Shown in pieces: positions 15,751 to 25,700 of a stretch of 49,047 bases of DNA (the first letter of the stretch is position 1; each line of letters opens with the position of its first letter). The notes under the pieces were generated by a model. It saw only the letters and a program-made list of their open reading frames with translations. It did no database searches and was not told the origin of the DNA. Made by a program: the position numbers and the translations under genes. Source of the stretch: an uncultured Oscillospiraceae bacterium (GTDB lineage Bacteria; Bacillota; Clostridia; Oscillospirales; Oscillospiraceae); NCBI GenBank assembly GCA_910588635.1, contig CAJUPW010000019.1:1-49047 (forward strand), written 5' to 3'.

Positions 15751-16011
15751 TCAGGTTCCCTTGTGAAACTCCTCCAAGTCCCCAATACGGTGATTGATGA
15801 CCTTGATCTGCTCCTCCACGACGGGCATACGCTTGGCAAAATTGTTGTGTTCCCGTACCTCTCGGGTCAGGTCATCCAGCTTGGTCTCCATGACGGCTTG
15901 CTGCTTGTCCAGCTTGGAGTCCATGGCCTGAGCCGTCCGGTTGCTGGAATAGATGATACCGGCAAGACTCAGGCCCCCGGTGATAAGTGCGACAATGATG
16001 GCCTCGCTCAT
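15751..16011 (-). CDS. Hemolysin XhlA/BhlA-type phage membrane protein, 86 aa
   Basis: The product has one N-terminal membrane segment (residues 4-24) and then a coiled coil with an amphipathic pattern (MDSKLDKQQAVMETKLDDL and on to the end). This layout is that of XhlA/BhlA-type proteins found beside holins and lysins in Gram-positive phages. A GAGGGG site precedes the ATG at 16011. Confidence 0.65.
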   Translation of the reverse strand: MSEAIIVALITGGLSLAGIIYSSNRTAQAMDSKLDKQQAVMETKLDDLTREVREHNNFAKRMPVVEEQIKVINHRIGDLEEFHKGT

Positions 16012-16029
16012 GTAGAAACCCCTCCCTCT

Positions 16030-16695
16030 TTATTCGATGTAGGTCTCCCACCCGTCAGGGTAGGCTTCCGGCGACCAGATGTTCCCGTCGATCTTGGACT
16101 GATACAGCTTGCCGTTGCAGCTCACAATGTCGCCCTTGTTGTAAGCGTCATGTGCGCCGGTGGGCTGAGACCACTCCGCATATCCCTCTTTGGTCAGTCC
16201 GATGGGAGTGTAGAGAGCCGCCGTGGAGTCCGGCTTCCAATCGGCCTGGGAGGTGTGCGCCTGAACGACCTTGTAGAGCTGGGGATCGCCCACGTTGTTC
16301 GTCCCATAGGTGAAGTAATCCCCGGCAGCGTAGGCCCTGCCGACCTGATAGGCCGGGTAGATCGTGGCGACCTCCATGGCGGTATCCTCTCCCAGACTTC
16401 CGGCGAAAAGCTGAACCACCTTGCGGAATTGCTCAACCGTTTTCAGGTCGAGCGGGTCAGTCACCAGAACAGTCAGGCCGTTGGCATACAGGCCGTCGTC
16501 CACCTCCGCAATGACAACGGACTCTTTTCCCTCAATTTCAGGACGGCCCGAAAGGTGGAAGACCTCTCCGTTCACGACAACGCCGTGAGCTGCCGGTTCC
16601 GTACTGAGTGCAAAGGAGCCGTTCTCCTGAGATTTCACCCATACGGGCTTTCCTGTTACGGACAAGACCTCGCCATCTTTGAGAATTTTATACAT
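16030..16695 (-). CDS. Phage tail/fibre protein with carbohydrate-binding (CBM5/12-like) modules
   Basis: The 221-residue protein has an N-terminal beta-rich part and two short modules typical of chitin-binding CBM5/12 domains: YKVVQAHTSQADWKPDSTAA near residues 141-160 and YNKGDIVSCNGKLYQSKIDG near 185-204, the latter preceding a W. Such modules occur at the tips of tail fibres or lysins and bind cell-surface sugars. It follows the remnant four-helix gene by seven bases. Confidence 0.65.
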   Translation of the reverse strand: MYKILKDGEVLSVTGKPVWVKSQENGSFALSTEPAAHGVVVNGEVFHLSGRPEIEGKESVVIAEVDDGLYANGLTVLVTDPLDLKTVEQFRKVVQLFAGSLGEDTAMEVATIYPAYQVGRAYAAGDYFTYGTNNVGDPQLYKVVQAHTSQADWKPDSTAALYTPIGLTKEGYAEWSQPTGAHDAYNKGDIVSCNGKLYQSKIDGNIWSPEAYPDGWETYIE

Positions 16696-16701
16696 ATTTT
16701 T

Positions 16702-16967
16702 TCAACCTTTCTTGTCCGGGTATAAGCCGAACAGTGATTTGAAATAGTGGTCTGTCTTCTGTGTCACCTTGAAGCTGTTGCCCCGTTTCATGTGGCCGTG
16801 GTAGTTGTCGTGGACAGCGGAGGCCAGAGACATGATCGGCTGCAACAGGTATGGACCGTACCGCTTAGGAGCTTAATCACGACCGAAAAGGCGTGAAGCT
16901 CCAACTTCCGGACGCCCTCGACAAACTGCATGGCACTTTGTCCACGCATGGATTTCAAAACCGACAT
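16702..16967 (-). pseudogene. Frameshifted four-helix-bundle protein (possible DGR accessory Avd)
   Basis: ATG 16967 (GGGAGAAAGG site) starts MSVLKSMRGQSAMQFVEG and runs out of frame after VIKL. One added C in the CTCCTAAG run near 16869 would restore a continuous 88-codon frame, giving PKRYGPYLLQPI, SLASAVHDNYHGHMKRGNS and a stop at 16702. The N-terminal MSVLKS start and the LAS-(x)n-ANS-like segment recall the four-helix bundle proteins that accompany gut-phage diversity-generating retroelements, but the match is from memory and partial. No reverse transcriptase gene is adjacent. The preceding gene encodes a candidate variable protein. Confidence 0.45.
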
Positions 16968-17030
16968 GAACCTTTCTCCCTCCTCCCCGCCCCTTGCGGG
17001 ACGGATGATTTTTGTGGATGAAAACAGGGA

Positions 17031-18167
17031 TTAAACGCAGAAGCCGAAGGCCACGCCACCCAACTCGCCGGCGCGGTTATTTGACGCGAAGCCGTCTCGG
17101 TAGACAAGACAGAAGGCGGCAGAGTAGTCGACTTTCGGAGAACGCTCCCACCACTCGTACGCTAAGTTTTTCACCTTTTTGATCGTGCCGTTGCCAGCGG
17201 CGTAATACTCATACCGAACGCCCTCACCGGCCGCAGAATACGTCATCGCCCCGAAAATCTCAACCTCGGACAGCAGGAACAGGGAGTCCGTGGTGCTGTT
17301 GATCGTCGTGGACTGATCGCCAGCAGAGGTCAGCTTGGTCACGGGGACGATGTTGTTTTTCAGGGCGGTGGGGAGCTTGCCCAGCAGCGTCGCCATGGTC
17401 GAGGTACGCATGGTGCAGCTCGTCCACCCGCCGTTGTTGGTGGCCAAGCTGTTCATCCGGTAGGTGGTGTTCAGGCAGTCCAAAAGCTGCCAGGTGATAC
17501 CCGCCTTACTCCGACCGTAGCTTCCGGCGTTGGCAACATTGTCGTGGTCAAACCCGATAATGACGGCGGTGTAGGTGGTGCCGTCGATGGTTAGGGTTTT
17601 CTTGTCGCCGATGTTCCACATGTCTTTCGCCGCGCCCTTTTTGGCGCAGGAGGCCACCACGTCCCAGCTCAGGGAGGCAAGGGAGACCATAGCCACATAG
17701 AACACGGCGATAGCGTTCACGTTGAAGACCTTGCTGGTGCTTCCCGCCTTGATCGTCCAGTCGCCGAACTCGGCGGGATAGAGTGTGGCCCAGCCGTCGT
17801 TCCCCGCCGTTGCGCTCAGGGTCTTGCTCCCCTTGGTCATGGTGACGACCGTTCCCTTGGTGGTCAGTACGTTTACCTGGGCCGGTTGTGTCTTCTGGCT
17901 GATTGCATAGAGAGCGTCGTTCACCGTGGGGTCGGCCTGGGGCAGCTCCAAAGCGGCGGCGGTAGCGTCGGTCAGGAGCGTGGCCTTGTTCAGACCCGTT
18001 CCCATCTGCTGTACCCCCTCGGAGTTGATACCGTTGAAGTCCACCGGCAGCGTACCGGCGATAAGGGCCTGGGCGAAGCGGGGGTAGTCGGGATAGAGCG
18101 AGAGAAAATTCGAGACCGACTTCAAAAATCTCGAATTGCCCGTACCCTTGGGGACAAAATCTTTCAT
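17031..18167 (-). CDS. Phage tail protein with C-terminal DUF6273/lectin-like variable-type domain
   Basis: The 378-residue protein starts MKDFVPKGTGNSRFLKS, a common tail-fibre opening, has an Ig/beta-rich middle and ends with a DUF6273-like domain (about 180-378) including WWERSP near 339 and terminal GVAFGFCV. In many gut phages this C-terminus is the variable region of diversity-generating retroelements: a WW-x-RSP anchor, scattered exposed residues (KVDY, AA, YRD, GEL) and an invariant end. Here those positions are not Asn-rich, as expected after A-mutagenesis. It probably displays ligand-binding residues at the tail tip. No template repeat was found in the window. Confidence 0.7.
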   Translation of the reverse strand: MKDFVPKGTGNSRFLKSVSNFLSLYPDYPRFAQALIAGTLPVDFNGINSEGVQQMGTGLNKATLLTDATAAALELPQADPTVNDALYAISQKTQPAQVNVLTTKGTVVTMTKGSKTLSATAGNDGWATLYPAEFGDWTIKAGSTSKVFNVNAIAVFYVAMVSLASLSWDVVASCAKKGAAKDMWNIGDKKTLTIDGTTYTAVIIGFDHDNVANAGSYGRSKAGITWQLLDCLNTTYRMNSLATNNGGWTSCTMRTSTMATLLGKLPTALKNNIVPVTKLTSAGDQSTTINSTTDSLFLLSEVEIFGAMTYSAAGEGVRYEYYAAGNGTIKKVKNLAYEWWERSPKVDYSAAFCLVYRDGFASNNRAGELGGVAFGFCV

Positions 18168-18182
18168 ACTGTTTCCTCCTCG

Positions 18183-19070
18183 TTATTTTTCAACCTCCAC
18201 CGTGACAACGTAGGTCTGTCCTGCGTCCACGGGGTTGGGAGTCAAAGAAACGGACGTGATCTTGGGCGGCACGGTGTCTAGCGTCACTTTGCGGACAAGG
18301 GTGGTGGATTTCCCTACGCCGTCCGTGGCGACGACGGTGACGGTGTTCTCTCCCTCGGTCAGCTCGACAGTGGTGGAAAAAGAGCCGTCAGCGTTCACCA
18401 TGACGCTCTCGCCGTTGACCTCCACGGTGACGGGGCTGCTTCCCTCGTCGTTGGTCGTCCCCATGACGGTCAGCTCGGGGTTGTTGGTGATAAAGCTGTC
18501 TGCCGGTTTTGTCACGTTCAGCGTGGGCGGCACCGTGTCAACCTTGAAGGTGACGTTTACCTCCTCGGCGGCGTTGCCATCGTTGTCGCTGACCGAGAAG
18601 ATCAGGGAGTGCGCTCCCTCTCTCAAAGCCGAGGTCGGTGTGTACTCGCAGCTGAACCCGTTGGCGACGGCGGTCTTCACAATGCCGTCCGTGATAGCTG
18701 TGCCGTTGTCGATTACAAGCCCGATGGTGGAAGCGTCCACGCCGCTGCCGGTATCCTGAACCGTCCACCGGATGACGGGCTTGTTGTTGGAAATATAGGC
18801 GTTTGCGGCTGGGTAGGTCACAGAGATGTTCGGCTTGACCTGTTCCACCACTCTCAGCCCCAGGCCGGGAAAATCAGCCACCGTCGCCGTCACAGAATTG
18901 TTTGCCGTGTCGGTGGCAATGACCTCGCCGTGATATTTGTGGTCGTCGTTCTGCCCGTAGGAGCTTTGGGACGGGGCGGTAATCGTCGCCTTATACGCCT
19001 GTGCGGTGTTGTCATAGGTCAGATCATAGGTCTGCCCATTCAGCCTGAATTGTACGGATTTGATTGCCAT
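18183..19070 (-). CDS. Phage tail adhesin with Ig-like domains
   Basis: The 295-residue protein is nearly all beta strands. An N-terminal unit (1-80) is followed by three Ig/Big-type repeats marked by recurring KVDTVPPTLNVT and TLDTVPPKITSV linkers and by GEN/GAH turn motifs. Such domains decorate phage tails and bind host glycans weakly. It shares its opening style (KSVQFRLNGQTYDL) with the 271-aa protein upstream. Confidence 0.7.
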   Translation of the reverse strand: MAIKSVQFRLNGQTYDLTYDNTAQAYKATITAPSQSSYGQNDDHKYHGEVIATDTANNSVTATVADFPGLGLRVVEQVKPNISVTYPAANAYISNNKPVIRWTVQDTGSGVDASTIGLVIDNGTAITDGIVKTAVANGFSCEYTPTSALREGAHSLIFSVSDNDGNAAEEVNVTFKVDTVPPTLNVTKPADSFITNNPELTVMGTTNDEGSSPVTVEVNGESVMVNADGSFSTTVELTEGENTVTVVATDGVGKSTTLVRKVTLDTVPPKITSVSLTPNPVDAGQTYVVTVEVEK

Positions 19071-19076
19071 ATTCGC

Positions 19077-19244
19077 TCACTCTCCTGCATGAAATTCACC
19101 GGCGTACCGTTCTTCCGGGTAGAGGGCCTTGGTCTCCTCCACCACCTTTACGGTCAAAACGGTTTTGCCTCCCGTCGCAACGGGATTGACCGAGAACGAA
19201 ACGCTCTTGACGGCGGGAACGATGACCATGTAAGGTTCAGCCAT
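19077..19244 (-). CDS. Small tail-region protein, 55 aa
   Basis: ATG 19244 lies behind GGAGGGACTGAC. The product MAEPYMVIVPAVKSVSF continues with VNPVATGGKTVLTVKVVEE, resembling the last strand unit of the downstream Ig-like adhesin (SLTPNPVDAGQTYVVTVEV). It is therefore a free-standing beta unit of the same family. It sits seven bases before the adhesin start. Confidence 0.65.
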   Translation of the reverse strand: MAEPYMVIVPAVKSVSFSVNPVATGGKTVLTVKVVEETKALYPEERYAGEFHAGE

Positions 19245-19256
19245 GTCAGTCCCTCC

Positions 19257-20072
19257 TTACTCGCCGCTGGAAATTTCGCCGGAATAGAAGAAATCGTTTG
19301 CGGCCCGGTCGATTTTCCCGTAAAGGTCTTCCTCTACCACCAGAAAAGCCTCATAGATGACCACCAGGAGGTATTCAATGTTGTTGGCAACCTCATAGGT
19401 CAGGTGGTCTAAGGTGGGCGGCACCTCCGGCGTACCCTCCGGGAGCGGAAGCTGCCGCCGCAGGACAGCCAGATTGTCGAGATAGGTCTGCACCTGAGCC
19501 TGAGTAGGTACGTCCAGCATAGACCAGTCGCATTTTGGAGATACCACCACAGAGGAAGCGTCATAGGGGACATGGAAAAGACTTTCATCGGCGACTCCTT
19601 TCTGATTGCGGTAGGAGGTAAGCTCGTCCGGCAGAGCGGTGAAGCGGTCGGCAACGTAGGCCACCGCCTCTCCCACCCGGTTCATATCCGTGTGATTGTA
19701 GGCACCCCTCAGCCCGTTCAGATACTCGGTGTACTCCTCCTCGGTCAGACTGGATACCCCGCCTGTGAGGATTTTCTTTTTCAGGGTGAACACCCGGTCT
19801 ACGTCGGCCTGGGTACGGTCATAGATCAGGTGGAGAGGTGCTGGGAGAGTGCGCTGTACCATCAGGACAAGTCCGTTCTCCTCATTCCCCGCAAGGCTGG
19901 CCTGATTGTCCGCTTCATCAGTTACCGTAACTTTGCCGGTATAGGCCACCGCCGACCCCATAGGAACGCCGGGGGCCGCAATCTGCAAGGCGAAAACACT
20001 CTGCTCTGCGTCGGGGGTCAGGAGGTGGTGTTGACCTCCAATGTCAAATTCCACACGTTTAATGTCACTCAT
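19257..20072 (-). CDS. Phage tail/baseplate protein, 271 aa
   Basis: The N-terminal 85 residues form a beta domain like those of neighbouring tail proteins (MSDIKRVEFDIGGQHHLLTP, KVTVTDEADNQ). A helical region follows (about 90-200) with DRVFTLKKKI and YTEYLNGLRGAYNHTDMNR, which recurs in siphophage tail proteins near the baseplate. The ATG overlaps the upstream stop by four bases. No specific function is assigned. Confidence 0.6.
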   Translation of the reverse strand: MSDIKRVEFDIGGQHHLLTPDAEQSVFALQIAAPGVPMGSAVAYTGKVTVTDEADNQASLAGNEENGLVLMVQRTLPAPLHLIYDRTQADVDRVFTLKKKILTGGVSSLTEEEYTEYLNGLRGAYNHTDMNRVGEAVAYVADRFTALPDELTSYRNQKGVADESLFHVPYDASSVVVSPKCDWSMLDVPTQAQVQTYLDNLAVLRRQLPLPEGTPEVPPTLDHLTYEVANNIEYLLVVIYEAFLVVEEDLYGKIDRAANDFFYSGEISSGE

Positions 20073-22321
20073 ATCAGCCCTTTCACCTTCATCTTTCCTT
20101 TCAGCGAACCGTTGAATGTGATCTCGTCCACCAGAACAAGAGCGTCCATCTCCGGGGTATAGGCCGTCTGCAAGCCGATAATGTCACCGGCCTCCATTTC
20201 CGGGTTTCCCCTGTACTCAGTGTCATAGGTGTTCCGCATTTGCAGATACCGCATGACGTGAGCGGCGAGGGCCTGACTCATTTCGTCGCTGGTGATAAGC
20301 GGGTTTTCCTCCTTGTCGATCTCCCCCTCCAAAGCCACGGGGTAGGAAACGACCACCGAGCTTTCCGTCAGGGTTTTTCCGGTGATGACCACGGTTTTGG
20401 TGCCGGAGGATAACACCAAATCCGCAGCTCTGGCGTAGACCTCCGAGGAGATCAGGGTGCCGCCAGAGACCGAAATTTGAATATCCTGTGCCAGACCGGA
20501 GAACTCGACGTGAAAGTGAGTCTCGGCGGTCGTTCCCTCGAATAAAGTCTGCGTGTCGCTGTTCGGGGAGTAGGAATACCGGGCCACCGAAACAGCTTTC
20601 AGTTGGTCGATTTTGGAAATAGACTGCGTATTTTCCCCGATGGTGGTAAAATCCAGCGTAAAGTCTGTCTCACGGTAATAGACCTTGCCCACCCGCAGCC
20701 GGTAGCCGGGGAGAGCGGACAGGGCCGTCACCTCGACCTTGGTGCAGTCAAAGGCGGCGTTGCTACTCACCATCACCTCCGGGGAGTCGATGTTTTCCAC
20801 GATTTGCGTGTCAAGCAGAATATCTCCGCTGTAATACCGCACCCGGATAGCCGAAGGGTATTCTTTCAGGGGAGCGTCGAACCGAACAGCCACTACCGGC
20901 AGATCGTGAGACACGTCAAAGGTCTTGGAGAAGACGGGGGCCGTGGAAAAAGAACCGTCGCTGCCGCTCAGAGGGCTTCCGATATACCCGGTATCAACCG
21001 GATCGTCGGAGATGACTACCTGATTACCGCCGTCCATCACCCAGCGATTCAGCTCCAAGGTAACATAGCTCTGAGCGGCGGTGTTCCCTCTGTCCACGGT
21101 GTTCCACTCGCTGTACCAGAGATGACCGTTATCGGTCCAAATGCCGCTGTAAATGCCGATCACCGTCACGCCAAAGGGTTTGATGTGAATGATATTGTCG
21201 TCATCGGTAAACAGGCGGCAGCGGCAGGCGTGAGCGATCATCTGCAAACAATTCATGTGGGTGTCGATGGGCAAAGCCGCCGTAGTGAACATGGATTTCA
21301 GGCTTTCGTCGATGACCCAGGGATGTTCTTCCTGCTCCGTCAGCGTCAGATTTGCGTCCAGCAGCACCTCCTCAGCCATATCGTAAAAGCTCTTGCGTCC
21401 CAGCCGTCCCTTATAGAACGTGCCGGTCAAGCTCTCGATCAGGCCGGTGCCGGTAAACGAGGCTTGATTGTTCTGTGTGGTCGGCTTGGCGTTCAGGACG
21501 TATTTATCCGGTTTCAGCCATTCCACCACGCCGCTGGGCAGTTCATAGCCGAACTGTATCGACACGGGAGCGTTCTTATCCACAAACACATAAATACCGG
21601 AGGGGTTGTCCGGGTCGTAGTTGTGTTCGTAATCCAGAATGGTAAACTGAAAGCTCTCCTTTGGCAGTCTCCGACTCAGCGGGTCAACGTCGTGGGATTG
21701 TTTCGTGGAAGCCAGCACACCGTCGCTGGTAAACTGAACCTTGACCCCGTACAGCACTTCTTCCAGCCGAGGGCGGCGGTAGGGCAGCATGGCCTCGAAA
21801 ACCAGCTCGATCTTGTCACAGGATACCGCCCGTTCCTCCACCACCGCCATGGTATCGGCGATCTGTACGGTGCCGGAGGCGACCACCTGATCGTTCAGAT
21901 AAAATCTTGCGGTCAGGCGTAGGGGCCATTCCTGCGTCCGGGTGTCAAAGGTCAGCGTCAGCCCTGGAAAGGTCATCGGTGTGGAAAACTCCCGTACCAG
22001 AACCGCCGTCGTGGAAAAATTTCCCTGTGCGTCGCTGATAAGGCTGGATACAAAGCCGTCCCGCATAGGCCCGGAGGTGGGAAGTAGGGTCGTTTTCCCG
22101 TCTAAGGCCCACCGGTTCAGCTCCAACGTGGCGTAGGTCTCGCCATACTGATAAGGGAAGTCCACGGTGTCCAGCTCGGAGTAGCCCATAGCCCCGTTGC
22201 TGACCCACTCGCCGTTTTTCGCCGCCTCCGTATCCACGTTGGAAAAAACAATACGCACATGAGAGCGGTTGCGGAGAATGGACTTCATACTCTGCTTGTA
22301 AGCGTTGCTTACCGGCTTCAT
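20069..22321 (-). CDS. Large baseplate/tail protein with internally duplicated domain
   Basis: ATG 22321 is chosen because GGAGG lies seven bases before it; the frame opens at 22354 without a ribosome site. The 750-residue product begins MKPVSNAYKQSMKS, common to siphophage Dit/Tal-like proteins. Two homologous segments are visible: about 30-190 and 380-540 share YSEL/YSEWNTVD, ATLELNRW/VTLELNRW, NFSTTAV/SFSTAPV and a closing R-Y/F-Y unit. A central region resembles the tail-lysin/baseplate hub fold. It likely links the tail tip to fibres. Confidence 0.7.
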   Translation of the reverse strand: MKPVSNAYKQSMKSILRNRSHVRIVFSNVDTEAAKNGEWVSNGAMGYSELDTVDFPYQYGETYATLELNRWALDGKTTLLPTSGPMRDGFVSSLISDAQGNFSTTAVLVREFSTPMTFPGLTLTFDTRTQEWPLRLTARFYLNDQVVASGTVQIADTMAVVEERAVSCDKIELVFEAMLPYRRPRLEEVLYGVKVQFTSDGVLASTKQSHDVDPLSRRLPKESFQFTILDYEHNYDPDNPSGIYVFVDKNAPVSIQFGYELPSGVVEWLKPDKYVLNAKPTTQNNQASFTGTGLIESLTGTFYKGRLGRKSFYDMAEEVLLDANLTLTEQEEHPWVIDESLKSMFTTAALPIDTHMNCLQMIAHACRCRLFTDDDNIIHIKPFGVTVIGIYSGIWTDNGHLWYSEWNTVDRGNTAAQSYVTLELNRWVMDGGNQVVISDDPVDTGYIGSPLSGSDGSFSTAPVFSKTFDVSHDLPVVAVRFDAPLKEYPSAIRVRYYSGDILLDTQIVENIDSPEVMVSSNAAFDCTKVEVTALSALPGYRLRVGKVYYRETDFTLDFTTIGENTQSISKIDQLKAVSVARYSYSPNSDTQTLFEGTTAETHFHVEFSGLAQDIQISVSGGTLISSEVYARAADLVLSSGTKTVVITGKTLTESSVVVSYPVALEGEIDKEENPLITSDEMSQALAAHVMRYLQMRNTYDTEYRGNPEMEAGDIIGLQTAYTPEMDALVLVDEITFNGSLKGKMKVKGLI

Positions 22322-22335
22322 CCGTCCACCTCCCC

Positions 22336-22719
22336 TTACAGCGGCTCGCCGCAATCGATCAGATTGACCTTGCAGTTGATGTAATCCAGCGGGAGCTGCG
22401 TTTCCGGGTCAAGGTGAAACGGCTCTGCCGTCCGGTCGCCGGGGTACATCTTCCGGGTCGTCCATGTGTTGTTCACCATATCCGGGTAGCTCACCGTCAC
22501 ATAAAACTGCTTGAACTCCCGCAGGATTGCCGACCATACCTCGGCGGGAAGATAGGCCCATTGCAGATTGTTGAGCTTCTGCTGCTCCCGCCCCACGATC
22601 TGCCCCGTGGTGACGGCGTTGGCGTTTCTGGCAGCGTCCACGATAGTGGCGACCATCAGGTTCAGCCCACGCCGGGGGCAAGGATAAGGATGACCGTTGA
22701 TCTTGATAAAAGCCGCCAT
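22336..22719 (-). CDS. Phage tail protein, 127 aa
   Basis: The product starts MAAFIKINGHPYPCPRRGLN and looks like a conserved baseplate/tail protein of Firmicute siphophages (PRRGL, VTVSYPDMVNN, RKMYPGDRTAEP). It sits between tape measure and the baseplate protein, where the distal tail protein or its partner is normally found. Function is inferred from position. Confidence 0.6.
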   Translation of the reverse strand: MAAFIKINGHPYPCPRRGLNLMVATIVDAARNANAVTTGQIVGREQQKLNNLQWAYLPAEVWSAILREFKQFYVTVSYPDMVNNTWTTRKMYPGDRTAEPFHLDPETQLPLDYINCKVNLIDCGEPL

Positions 22720-22733
22720 ATCCTCACCCCCTC

Positions 22734-25700
22734 TTAATAGGAATTGGCAAAGGCACCGCTGTTCACACGGACACCTCTGTGCCGGTTGTACCGGTCGTAG
22801 GCTCTGCCTACTACCTCGTCGCCGATGGAGACAGACAGGTCTTTGTCCTCCACCACACTCAACAGGGCGTAGATAGCGGCGATCACGCCGTCGTTGGCGA
22901 TAGACACGCCAGCGGAAATGCCCTCGACGATCTGGTCATTGTTGGCAACCGTGGTCTTGTGTCCGATTGCGCCTACCATCTCGGCCCCGGCTTCTCGGGC
23001 GATAAAGAGCTGCCCCTCGTTCACAAAGCCGCCGTCCGCAAAGGTGGGAACATGGGGGAGATTGATCAGCCGCACATCGAAAGCGGGAATGATCTGAATA
23101 CCGGCAATGACCAGCCCGTCAAACTGAATGTGGAACAGGTCGTTGATAGCGTCGATCACGACGTTGATAAGCCCGATGACACTGTTCGCCATTTTCTTCA
23201 CAAAACGGGTGATCGGGTTGTCGTCCAGCGTCCACGCCGCATAGGACAGACTGAGACCAGCCGCAAGCACCGCCAAACCAAGGCCGATACCAGCACCGGA
23301 CAGGCACAGCAGAACGCCCAGCACGATCAGCGCACCCCCGAGAATACCGGCAATAACGGAAACCGTCTTTTTGATCGCATTGGTCACGGTGTTCCAATTC
23401 AGAGCGGCAGCGGAACCCAGCGCAAGCGCACCCACCGCCATCAGCCCGATACCCAGGGGAAGGGCCACGCCTGTGAAAGCGAGGATTGCACCCACTACCA
23501 GCAGCGCACCGCCGACAGCGGCGGCAATAATGCTGATCGTCTTCTTGGTGCTGTCCGAAAGCGTGTTCCAGTTGGGAGCGATTGCCGTTCCCATCATTAC
23601 GGCTCCCCCGGCAAGTAGGGCGAGGCCAAGAGGAATGTTGACCCCGGACAGGGCGAGGATTGCGCCCACCGCCAGTAGAGCGACAGAGACAATGCTGGTG
23701 ACAAGGGCGATCTTGTTTCGCACCTCGTCGGACAGGCCGTTCCAGTTCAAGGCTACCGCCGAGGTGATAGAGGCGGCACCCACCACCATAAGGCCGATAC
23801 CCAGCGGCAGACTGCCTCCGCTGAAAGCGAGGATTGCGCCCAGGGCCAGCATAGCCCCGCCCACCAGAACCCCGATACGGGCCAGCGGGGACTTGATAGC
23901 GTCCGTCACGCTGTTCCAATTCAGAGCGAGAGCGGAGGCGAGGGTCACGGCCCCGATTGCCATGAGAGCGATACCCAGCGGCATATTCACGCCGGTAAAG
24001 GCCAGCATTGCGCCCACCGCCAGCGACGCACCCGCCAGAATACCGGTGAGGGTGGTAAGAGCGTCGGTCAAATGCTGGTCGCTGCTGTGCCAGTTGACCA
24101 CGGCGGCAGTCACAAGGCTCACGGCCCCCAAGACCATCAGGGCAATGCCCAGCGGGGGATTTGCGCCGCTGAAAAACATGATTGCGCCCAGGGCCAGCAG
24201 GAAGCCTCCCACCACGCCCGTAATAAGGGCCAGAGTATTTGCCAGCTCCGTGGTCATGCCGCTCCAATTCAAAGCGACCGTGGCCCCTAATCCGACCGCT
24301 CCCGCCGCCATCAGCCCGAGGCCCAGGGGTACGTTTGCGCCGGTCAGCACCAGCATGGCACCCACCGCCAGCAGGAAACCGGAGACAATCACCGTGATCT
24401 CCGCAAGGGTCTTCTCGATCATAGCCTTGATTTCGCCGACCTTCATCTGCACAGCGTCGCCCAGGAAGTCATACTCGGGAAGCTGGAAGTCAAAGCCGTT
24501 GCCGCCTCCAACTCCGGCTCCCGCCCCGGCCCCGGAGGACTGGTCGGGAGCGAACACGTTCAGCTCATCAAAGCCAGCGGTGTACTGTTTCAGCTTCTTG
24601 GCAGCTCCCGCAGCGTTGTCCAGCGAGTCAGCCGCCGCCCCTGCGCCGGAGGCCAGCGTGTTCACGCCGGAGTAGTCCTCGGTCATCTTGAAGCCCACCA
24701 GGGCGGCGATTGCGGCGGCGATCTCCCGGATGACCTGTACCACGGCGATTGCGTAGGGCAGGATAGCGTTCAGGGCCGGAATGAAGATGTTGCCGATCTC
24801 ACGGGCGCACATACTGAACTGCGCCTCCAACACCCGGAGCTGATTGGCGGGAGCTTCCAGCGTTCTCGCAAGGTCGCCCTGCGCCGTCGTCACCTGTGTC
24901 ATAATGGCGTAGTAGCGCAGCTCGGCCTTTTCCGCCTGAGTCATGTTCTGGATTTTCTTCTCAATGCCCAGGTTATAGGCGATCATCTGCAACCGGGTCT
25001 GCGACAGGTCGTAGCCCAGCCGACGCAGCGGTTCCAACTCACCCGCCATGCCGGATTGTAGCTTCTGCATAGCGTCAGCCACGGGAATGTTGAAGAACGA
25101 GCCGAGATCATAGCCGAGCTGGGTCAGATTGCGGCTCATAAGCTGCGCACGGTCTGCGGTGTTCCCGAAGCCGGTCATCAGCGTGTTGAAAATACCCTGA
25201 TTTCTGATCCAGTCCGACAGGTCGATGCCCAAGACCTCGCTGACCGTCCTGCCGTATTCCAGGGCTTGTTCGGCATACTGCCCCATAGCTACCGTGAACA
25301 GGTTCAAATCCTCCTGATACTTATTGGACTTGGTGATTGCGTCGCTGATAAGATCGCTGAGTTTCCGCAGACTGATAGCGAACCCGACCGTTTTCAGCCC
25401 GTCAAGGGCCTTACCGAACAGCCCCGTCCTCTTGGCGGCGGTTCTCACCGTCCCGTTATATCGGTCTGTACTGGCGATCAGCCGCTGTATTTTGGATGGG
25501 AAAGCGGAAAAGCCGTTGGAGACCTTCTGCATTTCGTCCGCAAAAGGCTTCATGGCGGCGGCAAGAGCGGTCATCTGCCGGGTAAACTTGTCAATATCCG
25601 CTTTTTCCAGCTCCTCGATCACAGCCGGGAGCTTTCCGAGCTGATTGATAAAGGTGGTCAGGTTGGCTCTGCCCAGCTCGGACAGGGGCTTCAATCCGTT

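Noticed and set aside
16700..17030. Reverse transcriptase gene for a complete DGR
   Set aside because: No frame in this gap or nearby shows a YxDD motif or RT length; only the short frameshifted four-helix frame is present.
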